From a virus, in IMG/VR virus record IMGVR_UViG_3300047462_000130, positions 1-38,947 of that record: 38,947 bases of DNA. One strand, 5' to 3'. This document shows, in pieces, positions 1 through 5,329 of the stretch (position 1 is its first letter; every line of letters begins with the position of its first letter). A model generated the notes under the pieces. The model was not told the DNA's origin, did not search any database, and saw nothing but the letters and a program-made list of their open reading frames with translations. The translations under genes and the position numbers were made by a program.

Positions 1-127
1 TCCACTCCAGGAGCTTCTGCCGCTTCGCGTCAGACTGCGTTTGGTTCGGGAAATTACGTTTAATTCGCTCCCGGACTTCCTCTAGCGTTGGCATCTCTGT
101 CCTCCATGGTTCGGAAGGGAGGGGGGA
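1..127. repeat. 127-bp terminal direct repeat, left copy
   Basis: Bases 1-127 are identical to 38821-38947. The copy holds the first 94 bases of the leftward gene that starts at 38914 (equivalent start at 94), its Shine-Dalgarno GGAGGA and part of the G-run leader. A length of 127 equals a commonly used maximum assembly k-mer, so this is most simply the overlap left when a circular or circularly permuted genome is assembled, not a physical terminal repeat. The seam falls inside a gene. Confidence 0.97.
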
Positions 128-145
128 AGCCCCCCCCACCCCCCC
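117..145 (-). other. G-run/C-run leader hairpin
   Basis: On the plus strand GGGA then six G (121-126), AAG, eight C, A and seven C. Six G can pair with six C across a three-base loop. Read leftward, the RNA has runs of seven and eight G just before the Shine-Dalgarno of the first gene of the operon, so it could fold as a hairpin or a G-quadruplex in the 5' leader. No function can be shown from sequence alone. Confidence 0.5.
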
Positions 146-275
146 GCGGTATGGCCCATCGGTCGGTACGGTCTGTGCCCGCCGCGCATTCGTTTCAACT
201 CGCGCACGGCATTACCCCCTGCGAGCGGGCGTAGGAAGAGTCCGACTGCGGGAAAAGCTGCGGCGGAAAGGGGGT

Positions 276-290
276 CCGAGGTAAACTCGG
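276..290. promoter_or_regulatory. Short palindrome CCGAG-gtaaa-CTCGG
   Basis: A 5-5-5 inverted repeat inside the control region upstream of the leftward operon. It could be an operator half-site pair or a small RNA hairpin. It shows no clear similarity to the candidate operator at 755-766. Confidence 0.25.
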
Positions 291-346
291 GGTCACCGAA
301 GATGCGCTGCTATCGCTTTTCCGGGAGTCGCGGCTCGTTACCGCGC

Positions 347-375
347 ACCAGACGCCCCTCACGGGGCGTTCTGGT
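347..375. terminator. Strong hairpin, probable terminator
   Basis: CGCCCC (353-358), loop TCAC and GGGGCG (363-368), extended by ACCAGA and TCTGGT to a stem of about 12 bp with one bulged base. On the plus strand it is followed by TTTA only. It lies about 25 bases beyond the stop of the leftward gene ending at 400, so it probably ends that short leftward transcript. In that direction there is no T tract, so it may work as a stabilising 3' end. Confidence 0.55.
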
Positions 376-399
376 TTATGCCGTAGGGCGACCATTACG

Positions 400-552
400 T
401 CAAGCGGCCAGGCGGGCTAGGACCGCTGCATTTATGTACAGGTCGTCATTGTCGGCCGCCTCGAACGCGCAGGCACAGTCGATCCAGCCCACCACGTAAC
501 CCTGGTAGGAGAGCTCAAATACGGGCATTTTCTCGTCCGTTCGGTCGTTCAT
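400..552 (-). CDS. Small acidic protein downstream of Cro-like gene
   Basis: A 50-residue frame starting MNDRTDEKMPVFELSYQGY and ending VLARLAA. It was found by reading the minus strand directly. Its start lies inside the end of the Cro-like gene (38-base overlap). A CAGGG sits a few bases before ATG at 552; an internal ATG at 528 is preceded by GGACGAG. A strong hairpin follows its stop by about 25 bases, so it is probably the second gene of a two-gene leftward immunity-type transcript. No family is recognised. Use of G/C at third positions resembles the real genes nearby. Confidence 0.6.
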   Translation of the reverse strand: MNDRTDEKMPVFELSYQGYVVGWIDCACAFEAADNDDLYINAAVLARLAA

Positions 553-727
553 AGACCCTGGGATCGACCTTGCATTTCCCTTTGCTGTGCGCCTGGAGGC
601 GCAGCGCCGATTTGATCGGCACCACGCCGGTTTTTTTCCACTGGTACACCGCCTGGGGCTTGATGTTGAGGATCCACGCGATGGCGCGGCCCGTCTTGAA
701 AAAGCCCATGGCTGTGTCGTACTTCAT
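515..727 (-). CDS. Cro-like DNA-binding repressor
   Basis: A 70-residue protein from ATG at 727. Residues about 8-40 form a helix-turn-helix of the Cro/YdaS type: KTGRAIAWILNI, then KPQAVYQWKK and VPIKSALRLQ, the usual order of support helix, recognition helix and trailing VP..A.RL motif. Phage Cro proteins are about this size and bind operators between divergent promoters. Here the gene is divergent from the rightward operon, and a palindrome lies between them. There is no Shine-Dalgarno before ATG 727, and the best -10 (TAGCAT) sits only about seven bases upstream, so the mRNA may be leaderless, as with lambda cI from PRM. The frame stays open to 790, but that extension would cover the promoter. 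Confidence 0.8.
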   Translation of the reverse strand: MKYDTAMGFFKTGRAIAWILNIKPQAVYQWKKTGVVPIKSALRLQAHSKGKCKVDPRVYERPNGRENARI

Positions 728-735
728 TGGGCGGA

Positions 736-764
736 ATGCTACGTGCGTCCCGTTACTTGTGCAA
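736..764 (-). promoter_or_regulatory. Leftward promoter of Cro-like gene
   Basis: On the minus strand TTGCAC (764-759), a 17-base spacer and TAGCAT (741-736). The predicted start of transcription is at or next to ATG 727. The -35 lies inside the palindrome at 755-766, which would allow autoregulation. Confidence 0.45.
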
Positions 765-766
765 GT
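755..766. promoter_or_regulatory. Candidate operator ACTTG-tg-CAAGT
   Basis: An inverted repeat with perfect 5-base arms overlapping the leftward -35 and ending five bases before the rightward -35 at 772. A related TTGC...GCAA pair follows at 772-787. The position is right for a Cro-like switch between divergent promoters. Confidence 0.45.
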
Positions 767-771
767 TCCCC

Positions 772-800
772 TTGCAATGGCCAGCAACAATGGCTTACAT
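772..800 (+). promoter_or_regulatory. Rightward early promoter
   Basis: TTGCAA (772-777), a 17-base spacer and TTACAT (795-800). This is a modest sigma70-type match, placed about 34 bases before the start codon at 834 and after the candidate operator. It would drive the rightward gene set 834-3780. Confidence 0.5.
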
Positions 801-833
801 TGGGCCCGTCGAAATCAACAGGAGTTCACCTCG

Positions 834-1016
834 ATGAAAACCTTCCAAATCTATAGCTCGCAGACCGGCGACACGTCGTTCGGCCGAGTCCAGGCCGACT
901 CGCAAGCCCAGGCACTCGATCGCTTTGCCCAACGCTTCGGCCACGCTGACCGAATCGCCATGTATCGGGATTCTCCCGTCTTCCAATGGGTGTCTGCTGA
1001 GGAGGTGCGGTCATGA
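834..1016 (+). CDS. Small unknown protein, first gene of rightward operon
   Basis: A 60-residue protein beginning MKTFQIYSSQTGDTSFGRV. The start at 834 is preceded by GGAG (821-824) within ACAGGAGTTCAC, a string that almost recurs before csrA. The frame is open far upstream, but only this start follows a promoter and a ribosome site. The residues LDRFAQRFGHADRIAMY look like a short amphipathic helix. No family is recognised. Its stop overlaps the next start (ATGA at 1013). Confidence 0.75.
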   Translation: MKTFQIYSSQTGDTSFGRVQADSQAQALDRFAQRFGHADRIAMYRDSPVFQWVSAEEVRS

Positions 1017-1228
1017 GCTGGTACCAGGTTTTCGTGCTCGACGCAGAGGGCTGCACGCTCTGCAACACCGAGGAAAGCAACCTGCGCCTCGCCAAAAACA
1101 GCGCACGGGAGAAACTCGTGGAGCGCGATCTGATCGACGCCGGCGCGCACAAGGTCGAGGTGCGCAACGAGGAGGGCGTCTGCCTCTACGACAAGTTCTA
1201 CCCCGTCAAGGTGGAGCACGTCCGATGA
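1013..1228 (+). CDS. Small unknown early protein
   Basis: A 71-residue protein, MSWYQVFVLDAEGCTLCNT at its start. A single CTLC pair gives two cysteines, too few for a zinc site in one chain. The centre is charged (KLVERDLIDAGAHKVEV). It overlaps the gene before and the gene after by four bases each, which implies translational coupling. No function is assigned. It may be one of the small host-takeover proteins usual in an early phage operon. Confidence 0.7.
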   Translation: MSWYQVFVLDAEGCTLCNTEESNLRLAKNSAREKLVERDLIDAGAHKVEVRNEEGVCLYDKFYPVKVEHVR

Positions 1229-1437
1229 GCCGAGCTGCCATTTTTGCCTTGGTACTGTCCCTCGGTGGCTGTGCAACCATCCAGGAGCACCCCTACGCCA
1301 CGTCGTTTGCGGTGGCCTTCGTTCCCGGCTCCATCGCCGCCTCCCAGCGTCACGACTTTCGCGAGTCGGCGGTGGCACATCCGCCGGGCACCGCCACCAT
1401 CGGCACGCGGAACCGCAGCACCGGGGCGTGCCAATGA
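1225..1437 (+). CDS. Small lipoprotein
   Basis: A 70-residue protein with a lipoprotein signal: MSRAAIFALVLSLGGCATI gives Ser-Arg, a hydrophobic stretch and the lipobox LGGC, with the lipidated Cys at about 16. The mature part has no recognised domain. Phage lipoproteins made early often sit in the inner or outer membrane and can block entry of a second phage, which is one possibility here. It starts by ATGA overlap with the preceding gene and ends by ATGA overlap with the next. Confidence 0.75.
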   Translation: MSRAAIFALVLSLGGCATIQEHPYATSFAVAFVPGSIAASQRHDFRESAVAHPPGTATIGTRNRSTGACQ

Positions 1438-1778
1438 GCGCCGCAGATCGCTTGATCGAGCTGGTCATCATCCGCCGCACTATTCGTGAACTCGGCAAGG
1501 CTGGCTTCGTGCCGGTCTCGGTCTGGGACAGCGAGGAATACGTGCCCGCCACGTCATGCCGCAAGGTGATCGAGACACTGCAGGCGGTGGACTACAACTG
1601 CACCGTGCACTTCGCCCCGGCGAGCGATGTCAGCGATTGGGGCCGCATGGGCGTGATGTTCGTGCTAGGCAACGGGATCGACGTGATTTCGGACTACCAC
1701 CTTCCTGTCAACAAGCCGGAGTTCGGCGCCGCGATGGAACGTATCGCCGAGTACGTCAAGCGGCTGGAGTCGGCATGA
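1434..1778 (+). CDS. Unknown early protein
   Basis: A 114-residue protein, MSAADRLIELVIIRRTIRE at the N-terminus, helical there and then mixed. It contains GVMFVLGNGIDVISDYHL and ends with a helix (MERIAEYVKRLESA). A GTG two codons upstream (1428) is an alternative start, but ATG at 1434 makes the usual ATGA overlap with the lipoprotein gene. Phage proteins of this size and pattern are common beside recombination genes. I do not recognise a domain. Confidence 0.7.
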   Translation: MSAADRLIELVIIRRTIRELGKAGFVPVSVWDSEEYVPATSCRKVIETLQAVDYNCTVHFAPASDVSDWGRMGVMFVLGNGIDVISDYHLPVNKPEFGAAMERIAEYVKRLESA

Positions 1779-1948
1779 GTCACGAGGTCCCCATGTCTGC
1801 GCTCGAGGAGGCCGAGTTCCAATTCCAGTGCGCGCGGCTCGATTACTTGCTGCAGGAGCGGCGACGGCGCCTGGAGCACGAGGCGGATGTCCGTGCCCAG
1901 GCCGAGCTGGAGCGCGTTCCGATGTTCCTTCGCCGGCAGGCGGAGTAG
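1775..1948 (+). CDS. Small coiled-coil protein
   Basis: A 57-residue protein, almost entirely helical and charged: EEAEFQFQCARLDYLLQERR followed by more Arg/Glu-rich sequence. It starts by ATGA overlap at 1775 and ends exactly where the next gene begins (stop at 1946-1948, ATG at 1949). It could be an accessory to the larger protein that follows. No family is recognised. Confidence 0.65.
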   Translation: MSHEVPMSALEEAEFQFQCARLDYLLQERRRRLEHEADVRAQAELERVPMFLRRQAE

Positions 1949-2839
1949 ATGGCTGCTGAATCCCGCGAACTAGTCCAGGTGGCGCCGCCCATGACGGTGG
2001 CGTCGCTGAAAGAACGCAGCCAGCACGTGCAGGCGCTCATCAAGGATCTGATGGTCGAGGGCGTGCACTTCATGATCGTGCCCGGCACCAAGGAGCGCAG
2101 CTTAACCAAGCAGGGCTCGGAGATGCTGCTCTCCGCCTTTCACATCGCGGTGGAGCCGGAGATCATCGAGACCAGCACGCCCGACTTCGTGCGCTACACG
2201 GTCAAGATCACCGGCCGGCACATGGGCTCCGGCATCGTGGTCGGGGTGGGCGTCGGGCGCTGCTCCTCGAACGAGGAGAAGTACAAGTGGCGCCGCGCGG
2301 TGTGCGTCGAGGAGTTCGAGGCGACGCCGGAATCGCAGCGCCGCATCAAGTGGGGCAGCGGCGACCGGGGCATCTACACCGTGCAGCAGATCCGCACCAA
2401 CCCCGAGGACATCGCCAACACGGTGCTCAAAATGGCGAAGAAGCGCGCGCAGGCGGATCTGTGCCTGACCGCGCTCGCGGCCTCTGACGCCTTCAAGCGC
2501 CAGCCATGCCCCGCCGATCCCGGTCCCAGCCGCGCTGACCTCCAGGCCCAGACGCGCGCCCGGCCTGCGGCTTCTACGGCGGCCACGGGCCCTGTGGATC
2601 ACCCGGTGAGTAACGGGGATAAGTCTCAACCGGCGGGTACCGGCCCCAGCGGGGAGAAGCCCGCGGAAACCCCAAGGCCCGCCACCTCCGCGCAGTTGGG
2701 GCTGCTGCGCAAGAAACTGGACGAGTCGGGGATTCCGGAGAACGCCTTTCTGGCGCAGTTCCAGTTGGGGCGCATCGAGGAGGTGCCGTTCACGCAGGTG
2801 GACGCCGCCTTGGCCTGGATCCGGGGCCTGACGCCATGA
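1949..2839 (+). CDS. Putative recombination or ssDNA-binding protein
   Basis: A 296-residue protein. Residues about 18-110 read like a widespread phage family: an N-terminal helix, then EGVHFMIVPGTKERSLTKQG, then a domain with GRCSSNEEKYKWRRA. Residues about 150-180 (NTVLKMAKKRAQADLCLTAL) echo a motif common in phage single-strand annealing proteins. A Pro/Ala/Gly-rich linker at about 190-245 is followed by a C-terminal helical domain beginning ATSAQLGLLRKKL, the type of tail seen on RecT- and Rad52-like proteins. It is the largest early gene. Annealing activity is inference; a replication or transcription cofactor is also possible. Confidence 0.5.
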   Translation: MAAESRELVQVAPPMTVASLKERSQHVQALIKDLMVEGVHFMIVPGTKERSLTKQGSEMLLSAFHIAVEPEIIETSTPDFVRYTVKITGRHMGSGIVVGVGVGRCSSNEEKYKWRRAVCVEEFEATPESQRRIKWGSGDRGIYTVQQIRTNPEDIANTVLKMAKKRAQADLCLTALAASDAFKRQPCPADPGPSRADLQAQTRARPAASTAATGPVDHPVSNGDKSQPAGTGPSGEKPAETPRPATSAQLGLLRKKLDESGIPENAFLAQFQLGRIEEVPFTQVDAALAWIRGLTP

Positions 2840-3078
2840 GCGGCTGGTCCTGTGTCTGGCCGGGGTGCCGGCAGCGCCATCGGCACCTGGAGTGGTGCTA
2901 TCAGCACTGGCCGGCGCTCGGCGAGGAGTTGCAGGCGCGCCTCACGCGGGCGTGGGGCACGATCGAGTACGACGCCGCGCGGGTGCAGGCCCATGACCAG
3001 GCGCTCGCCAGCATCGAGTGGGTCAAACACAACGTAACAGGAGGTTCACATGCTCATTCTGACTCGTCGGGTGAGTGA
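2836..3078 (+). CDS. Small Cys/His-rich protein
   Basis: An 80-residue protein with a probable zinc-binding N-terminus: Cys, WPG, Cys, then [11 protein letters not shown] (pattern C-x4-C ... C-x2-H). The middle is helical. It starts by ATGA overlap at 2836 and runs 29 bases into csrA, whose Shine-Dalgarno lies inside its coding sequence. Such small zinc proteins often occur beside recombination genes in phages. The function is unknown. Confidence 0.65.
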   Translation: MSGWSCVWPGCRQRHRHLEWCYQHWPALGEELQARLTRAWGTIEYDAARVQAHDQALASIEWVKHNVTGGSHAHSDSSGE

Positions 3079-3556
3079 GACGCTCATGATCGGCGGCACC
3101 ATTGAGGTCACGGTGCTCGGCGTCAACCGCAACCAGGTGCGCATCGGGGTGAAGGCGCCCAATGACGTCTCGGTCGACCGGCAAGAGGTCTACGAGCGCA
3201 AGGTGATGCACGGCACGCTGGGACGGCCGCGAAGATATCGCGCGTGCTGGTGTGGCTCGTGGTGCCGGCGATCTTCGCGGCGCTCGGCTGGTGGTGGGGC
3301 ATCGCCTGCTTCGTCTGCCTCGAGGTCGGTTACTTCTGCGGCTAGGGCAGCGGCTTGCACGTTGGACGTCAGGAGGCACGCCGTGGCCGTTCCTGAGCCG
3401 GGCCAGGAGTCGTATCTGGGTGACGGTCTGTACGTCTCGCACGATGGCTTTCAGGTGCAGCTGCGCGCGGACGGCGAGGATCACATGAACGTCGTCTACC
3501 TCGAGCCGTCCGTGCTGGCTGGCTTCGAGGCGTGGTTGAAGCGACTGGGTCGGTGA
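3050..3556 (+). CDS. csrA: CsrA-family RNA-binding regulator with C-terminal extension
   Basis: The first 50 residues are clear Csr[17 protein letters not shown], then [15 protein letters not shown] and ending DRQEVYERK. The RNA-contact residues Leu4, Arg6, Arg7, Val42 and Arg44 are all present; position 43 is Asp where E. coli has His. CsrA binds GGA-containing leaders as a dimer and controls translation and mRNA decay. The start at 3050 follows a perfect AGGAGG with a 5-base spacer. Oddly, no in-frame stop follows the CsrA core; the frame runs on for over 100 codons, through low-quality Arg/Ser-rich sequence, into the gene starting at 3383. CsrA is normally about 60 residues, so this is a fusion, a lost stop or a frameshift in the assembly. 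Confidence 0.9.
   Translation: MLILTRRVSETLMIGGTIEVTVLGVNRNQVRIGVKAPNDVSVDRQEVYERKVMHGTLGRPRRYRACWCGSWCRRSSRRSAGGGASPASSASRSVTSAARAAACTLDVRRHAVAVPEPGQESYLGDGLYVSHDGFQVQLRADGEDHMNVVYLEPSVLAGFEAWLKRLGR
3244..3345 (+). CDS. Possible tiny membrane protein
   Basis: In a different frame from the csrA extension, a GTG at 3244 opens a 33-residue peptide, [19 protein letters not shown] and on to VGYFCG, with one clear membrane segment. This frame has more protein-like composition than the csrA frame across the same bases, which suggests the csrA read-through is not the ancestral product here. There is no strong ribosome site, so it might be the end of a gene whose start was lost. Confidence 0.3.
   Translation: MLVWLVVPAIFAALGWWWGIACFVCLEVGYFCG
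3383..3556 (+). CDS. Small conserved-type phage protein
   Basis: A 57-residue protein from GTG at 3383, chosen because a perfect AGGAGG (3371-3376) lies six bases upstream. The sequence [19 protein letters not shown] followed by [19 protein letters not shown] resembles small beta-alpha proteins found in many phages near early genes; I do not know a function. It is in the same frame as csrA, so it could be made both alone and as the tail of a CsrA fusion. Its stop overlaps the next start (GTGA). Confidence 0.65.
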   Translation: MAVPEPGQESYLGDGLYVSHDGFQVQLRADGEDHMNVVYLEPSVLAGFEAWLKRLGR

Positions 3557-3780
3557 ACCGCTGTTTCTGGTGCGGTCGCTTCCTGCCGGCGGATTGGCAC
3601 GAGGGGTACTGTTCCACCCGCTGTCGGCGCCTGAAACTCACGCCCCGCCAGCTGCCGTTACGGGGACTTCGATTCGGGGTAGTGGTCGATCACCCCGTCC
3701 GTAATATTGAAGTGGCTGTGGCAGGGATGGCCCATGACCCGCAAGGAGCGGCTGCCGCGCGGCGCATCGACGAAGCTTAG
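3553..3780 (+). CDS. Zinc-ribbon protein running into convergent gene
   Basis: A 75-residue frame from GTG at 3553 (GTGA overlap). The N-terminus has two CxxC-type knuckles, CFWC and YCSTRC, about 15 residues apart: a probable zinc ribbon. From about residue 36 it reads antisense to the last 120 bases of the leftward gene 3658-3969, and that part ([12 protein letters not shown]...) looks unlike a natural protein. The original stop may have been lost, or the genes may truly overlap tail to tail. Confidence 0.55.
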   Translation: MNRCFWCGRFLPADWHEGYCSTRCRRLKLTPRQLPLRGLRFGVVVDHPVRNIEVAVAGMAHDPQGAAAARRIDEA

Positions 3781-3969
3781 GTTGGTCAGGTCCGTGCCGG
3801 TGACGGTCCAGGCGGTGCCGGTGGCGTGCTTCTGCGCGAACGGCATGCGCAGGCGGTGCGCGCGCTCGGTGCCGACGCAGCCCGGGCAATCGAACCACAG
3901 GCTGTCGGCGTCGGCGATCGTTGTCTCGCTGGTCGGCGTAAATTCGGGGTGCAGATCGGCAAGTTTCAT
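3658..3969 (-). CDS. DUF6527-like protein, last gene of leftward operon
   Basis: A 103-residue protein from ATG at 3969, preceded by AGGAGA five bases away. The order of motifs, DSLWFDCPGC, HRLRMPF, TAWTVTGTD, then [18 protein letters not shown], fits the DUF6527 pattern of small phage proteins with paired Cys and Cys-His elements, probably metal-binding. The biochemical function is unknown. It overlaps the previous gene by four bases and ends convergently with the rightward operon. Confidence 0.65.
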   Translation of the reverse strand: MKLADLHPEFTPTSETTIADADSLWFDCPGCVGTERAHRLRMPFAQKHATGTAWTVTGTDLTNLSFVDAPRGSRSLRVMGHPCHSHFNITDGVIDHYPESKSP

Positions 3970-4148
3970 GAGTTCTCCTGTCCGGTGAGACGCCGCCAGG
4001 CTTTGTGCACTCCGGTGCGGGTCATGGCGCTCGTGTCGATTTCCTCGACCACAATCGCGGGCGATGCTGCCGGTTTCGGCGCCTGCACCGGCACACGATA
4101 CGGCGGTATAAGGGGCGGTGTACGGCGTTTTGTCCACGGCCATCTCAT
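3966..4148 (-). CDS. Small proline-rich unknown protein
   Basis: A 60-residue protein, MRWPWTKRRTPPLIPPYRV at the start, then Ala/Pro-rich, with a C-terminal helix (TGVHKAWRRLTGQENS). ATG at 4148 is preferred over one six codons upstream because GGGTGA lies at a suitable distance. It sits just after the spanin genes and overlaps both neighbours by four bases. Basic and hydrophobic at the N-terminus but without a membrane segment. No function is assigned. Confidence 0.6.
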   Translation of the reverse strand: MRWPWTKRRTPPLIPPYRVPVQAPKPAASPAIVVEEIDTSAMTRTGVHKAWRRLTGQENS

Positions 4149-4588
4149 GGTGCTTTCACCCGGCACACGTGGGTGATGTAGTCCTGTAGGGCGGCTACTT
4201 GGGCGTCGGCTTCGTGGCCGACGAGCACGAGGGGTCGGCCGACGTCAGGCCCTGGCAGAGGATCGACAGGATGGCCTGCTGGAATGTCGGGGCTACCATG
4301 AGCGATGGGTCGGGCGGCGGCGGCTCCAGGCACGCTGGCGGGGGCCGCAACGTACTGCAGGCGCACAACAGGAGCGGCAATGGGATCGAGAGGCGCCTGC
4401 CCCATCTGGTGAGCTTCTTGGTTGATTCGCGCGGCATCGATCGACTCCTGTTTCTGGTTTTCGGCATCGCGTTGAATGGTCGCCCGCGCGGCGGCGAGCG
4501 CCGGCTTCATGCGCCCGACGTAGAAACCTCCGCCGAAAAGCCCCAGGGCGATCAGCAGAACGGCGATGCCTTTCACCCAGGCGAGCAT
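4145..4588 (-). CDS. Rz-like inner-membrane spanin
   Basis: A 147-residue protein. An N-terminal membrane anchor (VKGIAVLLIALGLFGGGFYV, about residues 5-24) is followed by a charged helical region (ALAAARATIQRDAENQKQ) and a Pro/Ala-rich periplasmic part. The i-spanin joins an outer-membrane lipoprotein to fuse the two membranes at lysis. The identification rests on topology and on the lipoprotein frame embedded in it. ATG at 4588 overlaps the previous stop (TAATG). The Pro-rich C-terminal half is unusual for Rz, whose periplasmic part is normally coiled coil. Confidence 0.7.
   Translation of the reverse strand: MLAWVKGIAVLLIALGLFGGGFYVGRMKPALAAARATIQRDAENQKQESIDAARINQEAHQMGQAPLDPIAAPVVRLQYVAAPASVPGAAAARPIAHGSPDIPAGHPVDPLPGPDVGRPLVLVGHEADAQVAALQDYITHVCRVKAP
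4195..4437 (-). CDS. Rz1-like outer-membrane lipoprotein spanin, embedded
   Basis: An 80-residue frame lying wholly inside the Rz gene in another reading frame. From MPRESTKKLTRWGRRLS, a basic N-terminus, it runs into a hydrophobic core IPLPLLLCACSTL. The second Cys follows Leu-Cys-Ala, giving a lipobox, and the mature part is strongly proline-rich (RPPPACLEPPPPDP), the signature of Rz1 proteins. Nested Rz/Rz1 architecture is classic in lambda-like lysis cassettes. An upstream ATG at 4467 would add ten residues. Confidence 0.75.
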   Translation of the reverse strand: MPRESTKKLTRWGRRLSIPLPLLLCACSTLRPPPACLEPPPPDPSLMVAPTFQQAILSILCQGLTSADPSCSSATKPTPK

Positions 4589-4839
4589 TACCGCAAGTCG
4601 CCAGGCAGCGTGGATCTGCCAATCCGGTGGTTGAGGGTGTCGAGCTCGTTGGTCAGCCATCGCACGCGCTCGCGGGAGAGGCTCGTGTGCATGCGCATCT
4701 CATCGACGATGTTCGAGATCTGGTGGCGCGCTGCCTCGAGCGAGTTGGCCGCGCGTTCGAGCGCATCCAGCATGGACTTGGTGTCACTGATGTCGATCCC
4801 GAGCTTTTTGGCGCGCTCGACCAGGCCGGTTTCCGTCAC
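4588..4839 (-). CDS. Coiled-coil protein in lysis cassette
   Basis: An 83-residue protein, helical and charged throughout (SMLDALERAANSLEAARHQI, then SRERVRWLTNELDTLNHRIG), with no membrane segment. It starts at GTG 4839 by GTGA overlap and lies between a holin-like gene and the spanins. It might be a lysis regulator or a small structural protein. No family is recognised. Confidence 0.6.
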   Translation of the reverse strand: MTETGLVERAKKLGIDISDTKSMLDALERAANSLEAARHQISNIVDEMRMHTSLSRERVRWLTNELDTLNHRIGRSTLPGDLR

Positions 4840-5111
4840 GGTGCAGATCCTTTCACGAGTAGCGCGACGATCACGCCGGCGACGATTTCAATGGCGGCGA
4901 CCACCACCACCCCGCGTACCAGCCAAACTAGCCCATCGACGCGCTCGGTCAACACCTTGAGGTCCGTCATCTGGTCTCTCTGGCGCTCGAGCTGTGCGGC
5001 CATCTTATTGATGTTCTCGGTGAGCGCACGGCGTTTGTCGGCCGCTGCCTCGCGCAGCACCAGTGCTTTCAAATCGCGCACTGTGTCGGTGTATTCGTTG
5101 CGCCGGGTCAC
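4836..5111 (-). CDS. XhlA-like lysis accessory membrane protein
   Basis: A 91-residue protein: a coiled-coil N-terminal part (ALTENINKMAAQLERQRD), then one C-terminal membrane segment (GVVVVAAIEIVAGVIVALLV) and a short basic tail. This topology, cytoplasmic coiled coil plus C-terminal anchor, is that of XhlA-type proteins, which work with a holin in several phages. The GTG start at 5111 overlaps the holin stop. The sequence likeness to XhlA is by pattern only. It could instead be an antiholin. Confidence 0.5.
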   Translation of the reverse strand: MTRRNEYTDTVRDLKALVLREAAADKRRALTENINKMAAQLERQRDQMTDLKVLTERVDGLVWLVRGVVVVAAIEIVAGVIVALLVKGSAP

Positions 5112-5329
5112 GGCGCACTCTGATGCTGGTCGTTGTAGTGCCCGATCGCCGCAACTAGCGCGCCAAGTGCGCACATCGGCCAGTGCTGGCCCCCGAGAAG
5201 GCCCACCTGGAAGGCGCCCACGATCACGCCCAGGTAGCCTGAGATTTTGGTGCGGTTGTGCCACAGGATCAGCCAAAACGCACGAGTTCTGCCAGGCGCT
5301 TTGCCCTCGTTCCCACTTCCGTCGCCCAT
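5108..5329 (-). CDS. Class II-like holin
   Basis: A 73-residue protein with two predicted membrane segments, about residues 29-46 (ISGYLGVIVGAFQVGLLGG) and 48-64 (PMCALGALVAAIGHY), a charged N-terminus and a short polar tail: the size and layout of a two-segment holin that opens the inner membrane to the lysozyme. ATG at 5329 lies within the lysozyme gene, so the genes overlap by 61 bases. It is placed directly after the lysozyme and before the accessory membrane protein and spanins. Confidence 0.7.
   Translation of the reverse strand: MGDGSGNEGKAPGRTRAFWLILWHNRTKISGYLGVIVGAFQVGLLGGQHWPMCALGALVAAIGHYNDQHQSAP

Larger units (their letters stand above)
95..399. other. Non-coding leader of the long leftward operon
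   Basis: About 300 bases with no convincing gene. The short open frames on both strands here have biased composition and no ribosome site. The stretch lies between the start of the leftward operon (94, same as 38914) and the end of a small leftward gene at 400. It holds a G/C-run hairpin, a short palindrome and a strong hairpin, listed separately. I looked for a leftward sigma70-type promoter and found no good -35/-10 pair, so the late promoter may be activator-dependent or atypical. Confidence 0.6.

Noticed and set aside
1-127. Terminal repeat as a true phage direct terminal repeat
   Set aside because: Its length equals a standard assembly k-mer and its borders cut a gene and a G run, with no terminase-site features. 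The packaging genes are of a type compatible with headful packaging.
266-300. tRNA-like T-arm around GGGTCCGAGGTAAACTCGGGG
   Set aside because: No acceptor stem, anticodon arm or CCA partner could be drawn around it; kept only as a short palindrome.
347-375. Hairpin as a classical rho-independent terminator of the rightward strand
   Set aside because: No rightward gene precedes it and the T tract is only TTT; it is better placed as the 3' end of the short leftward transcript.
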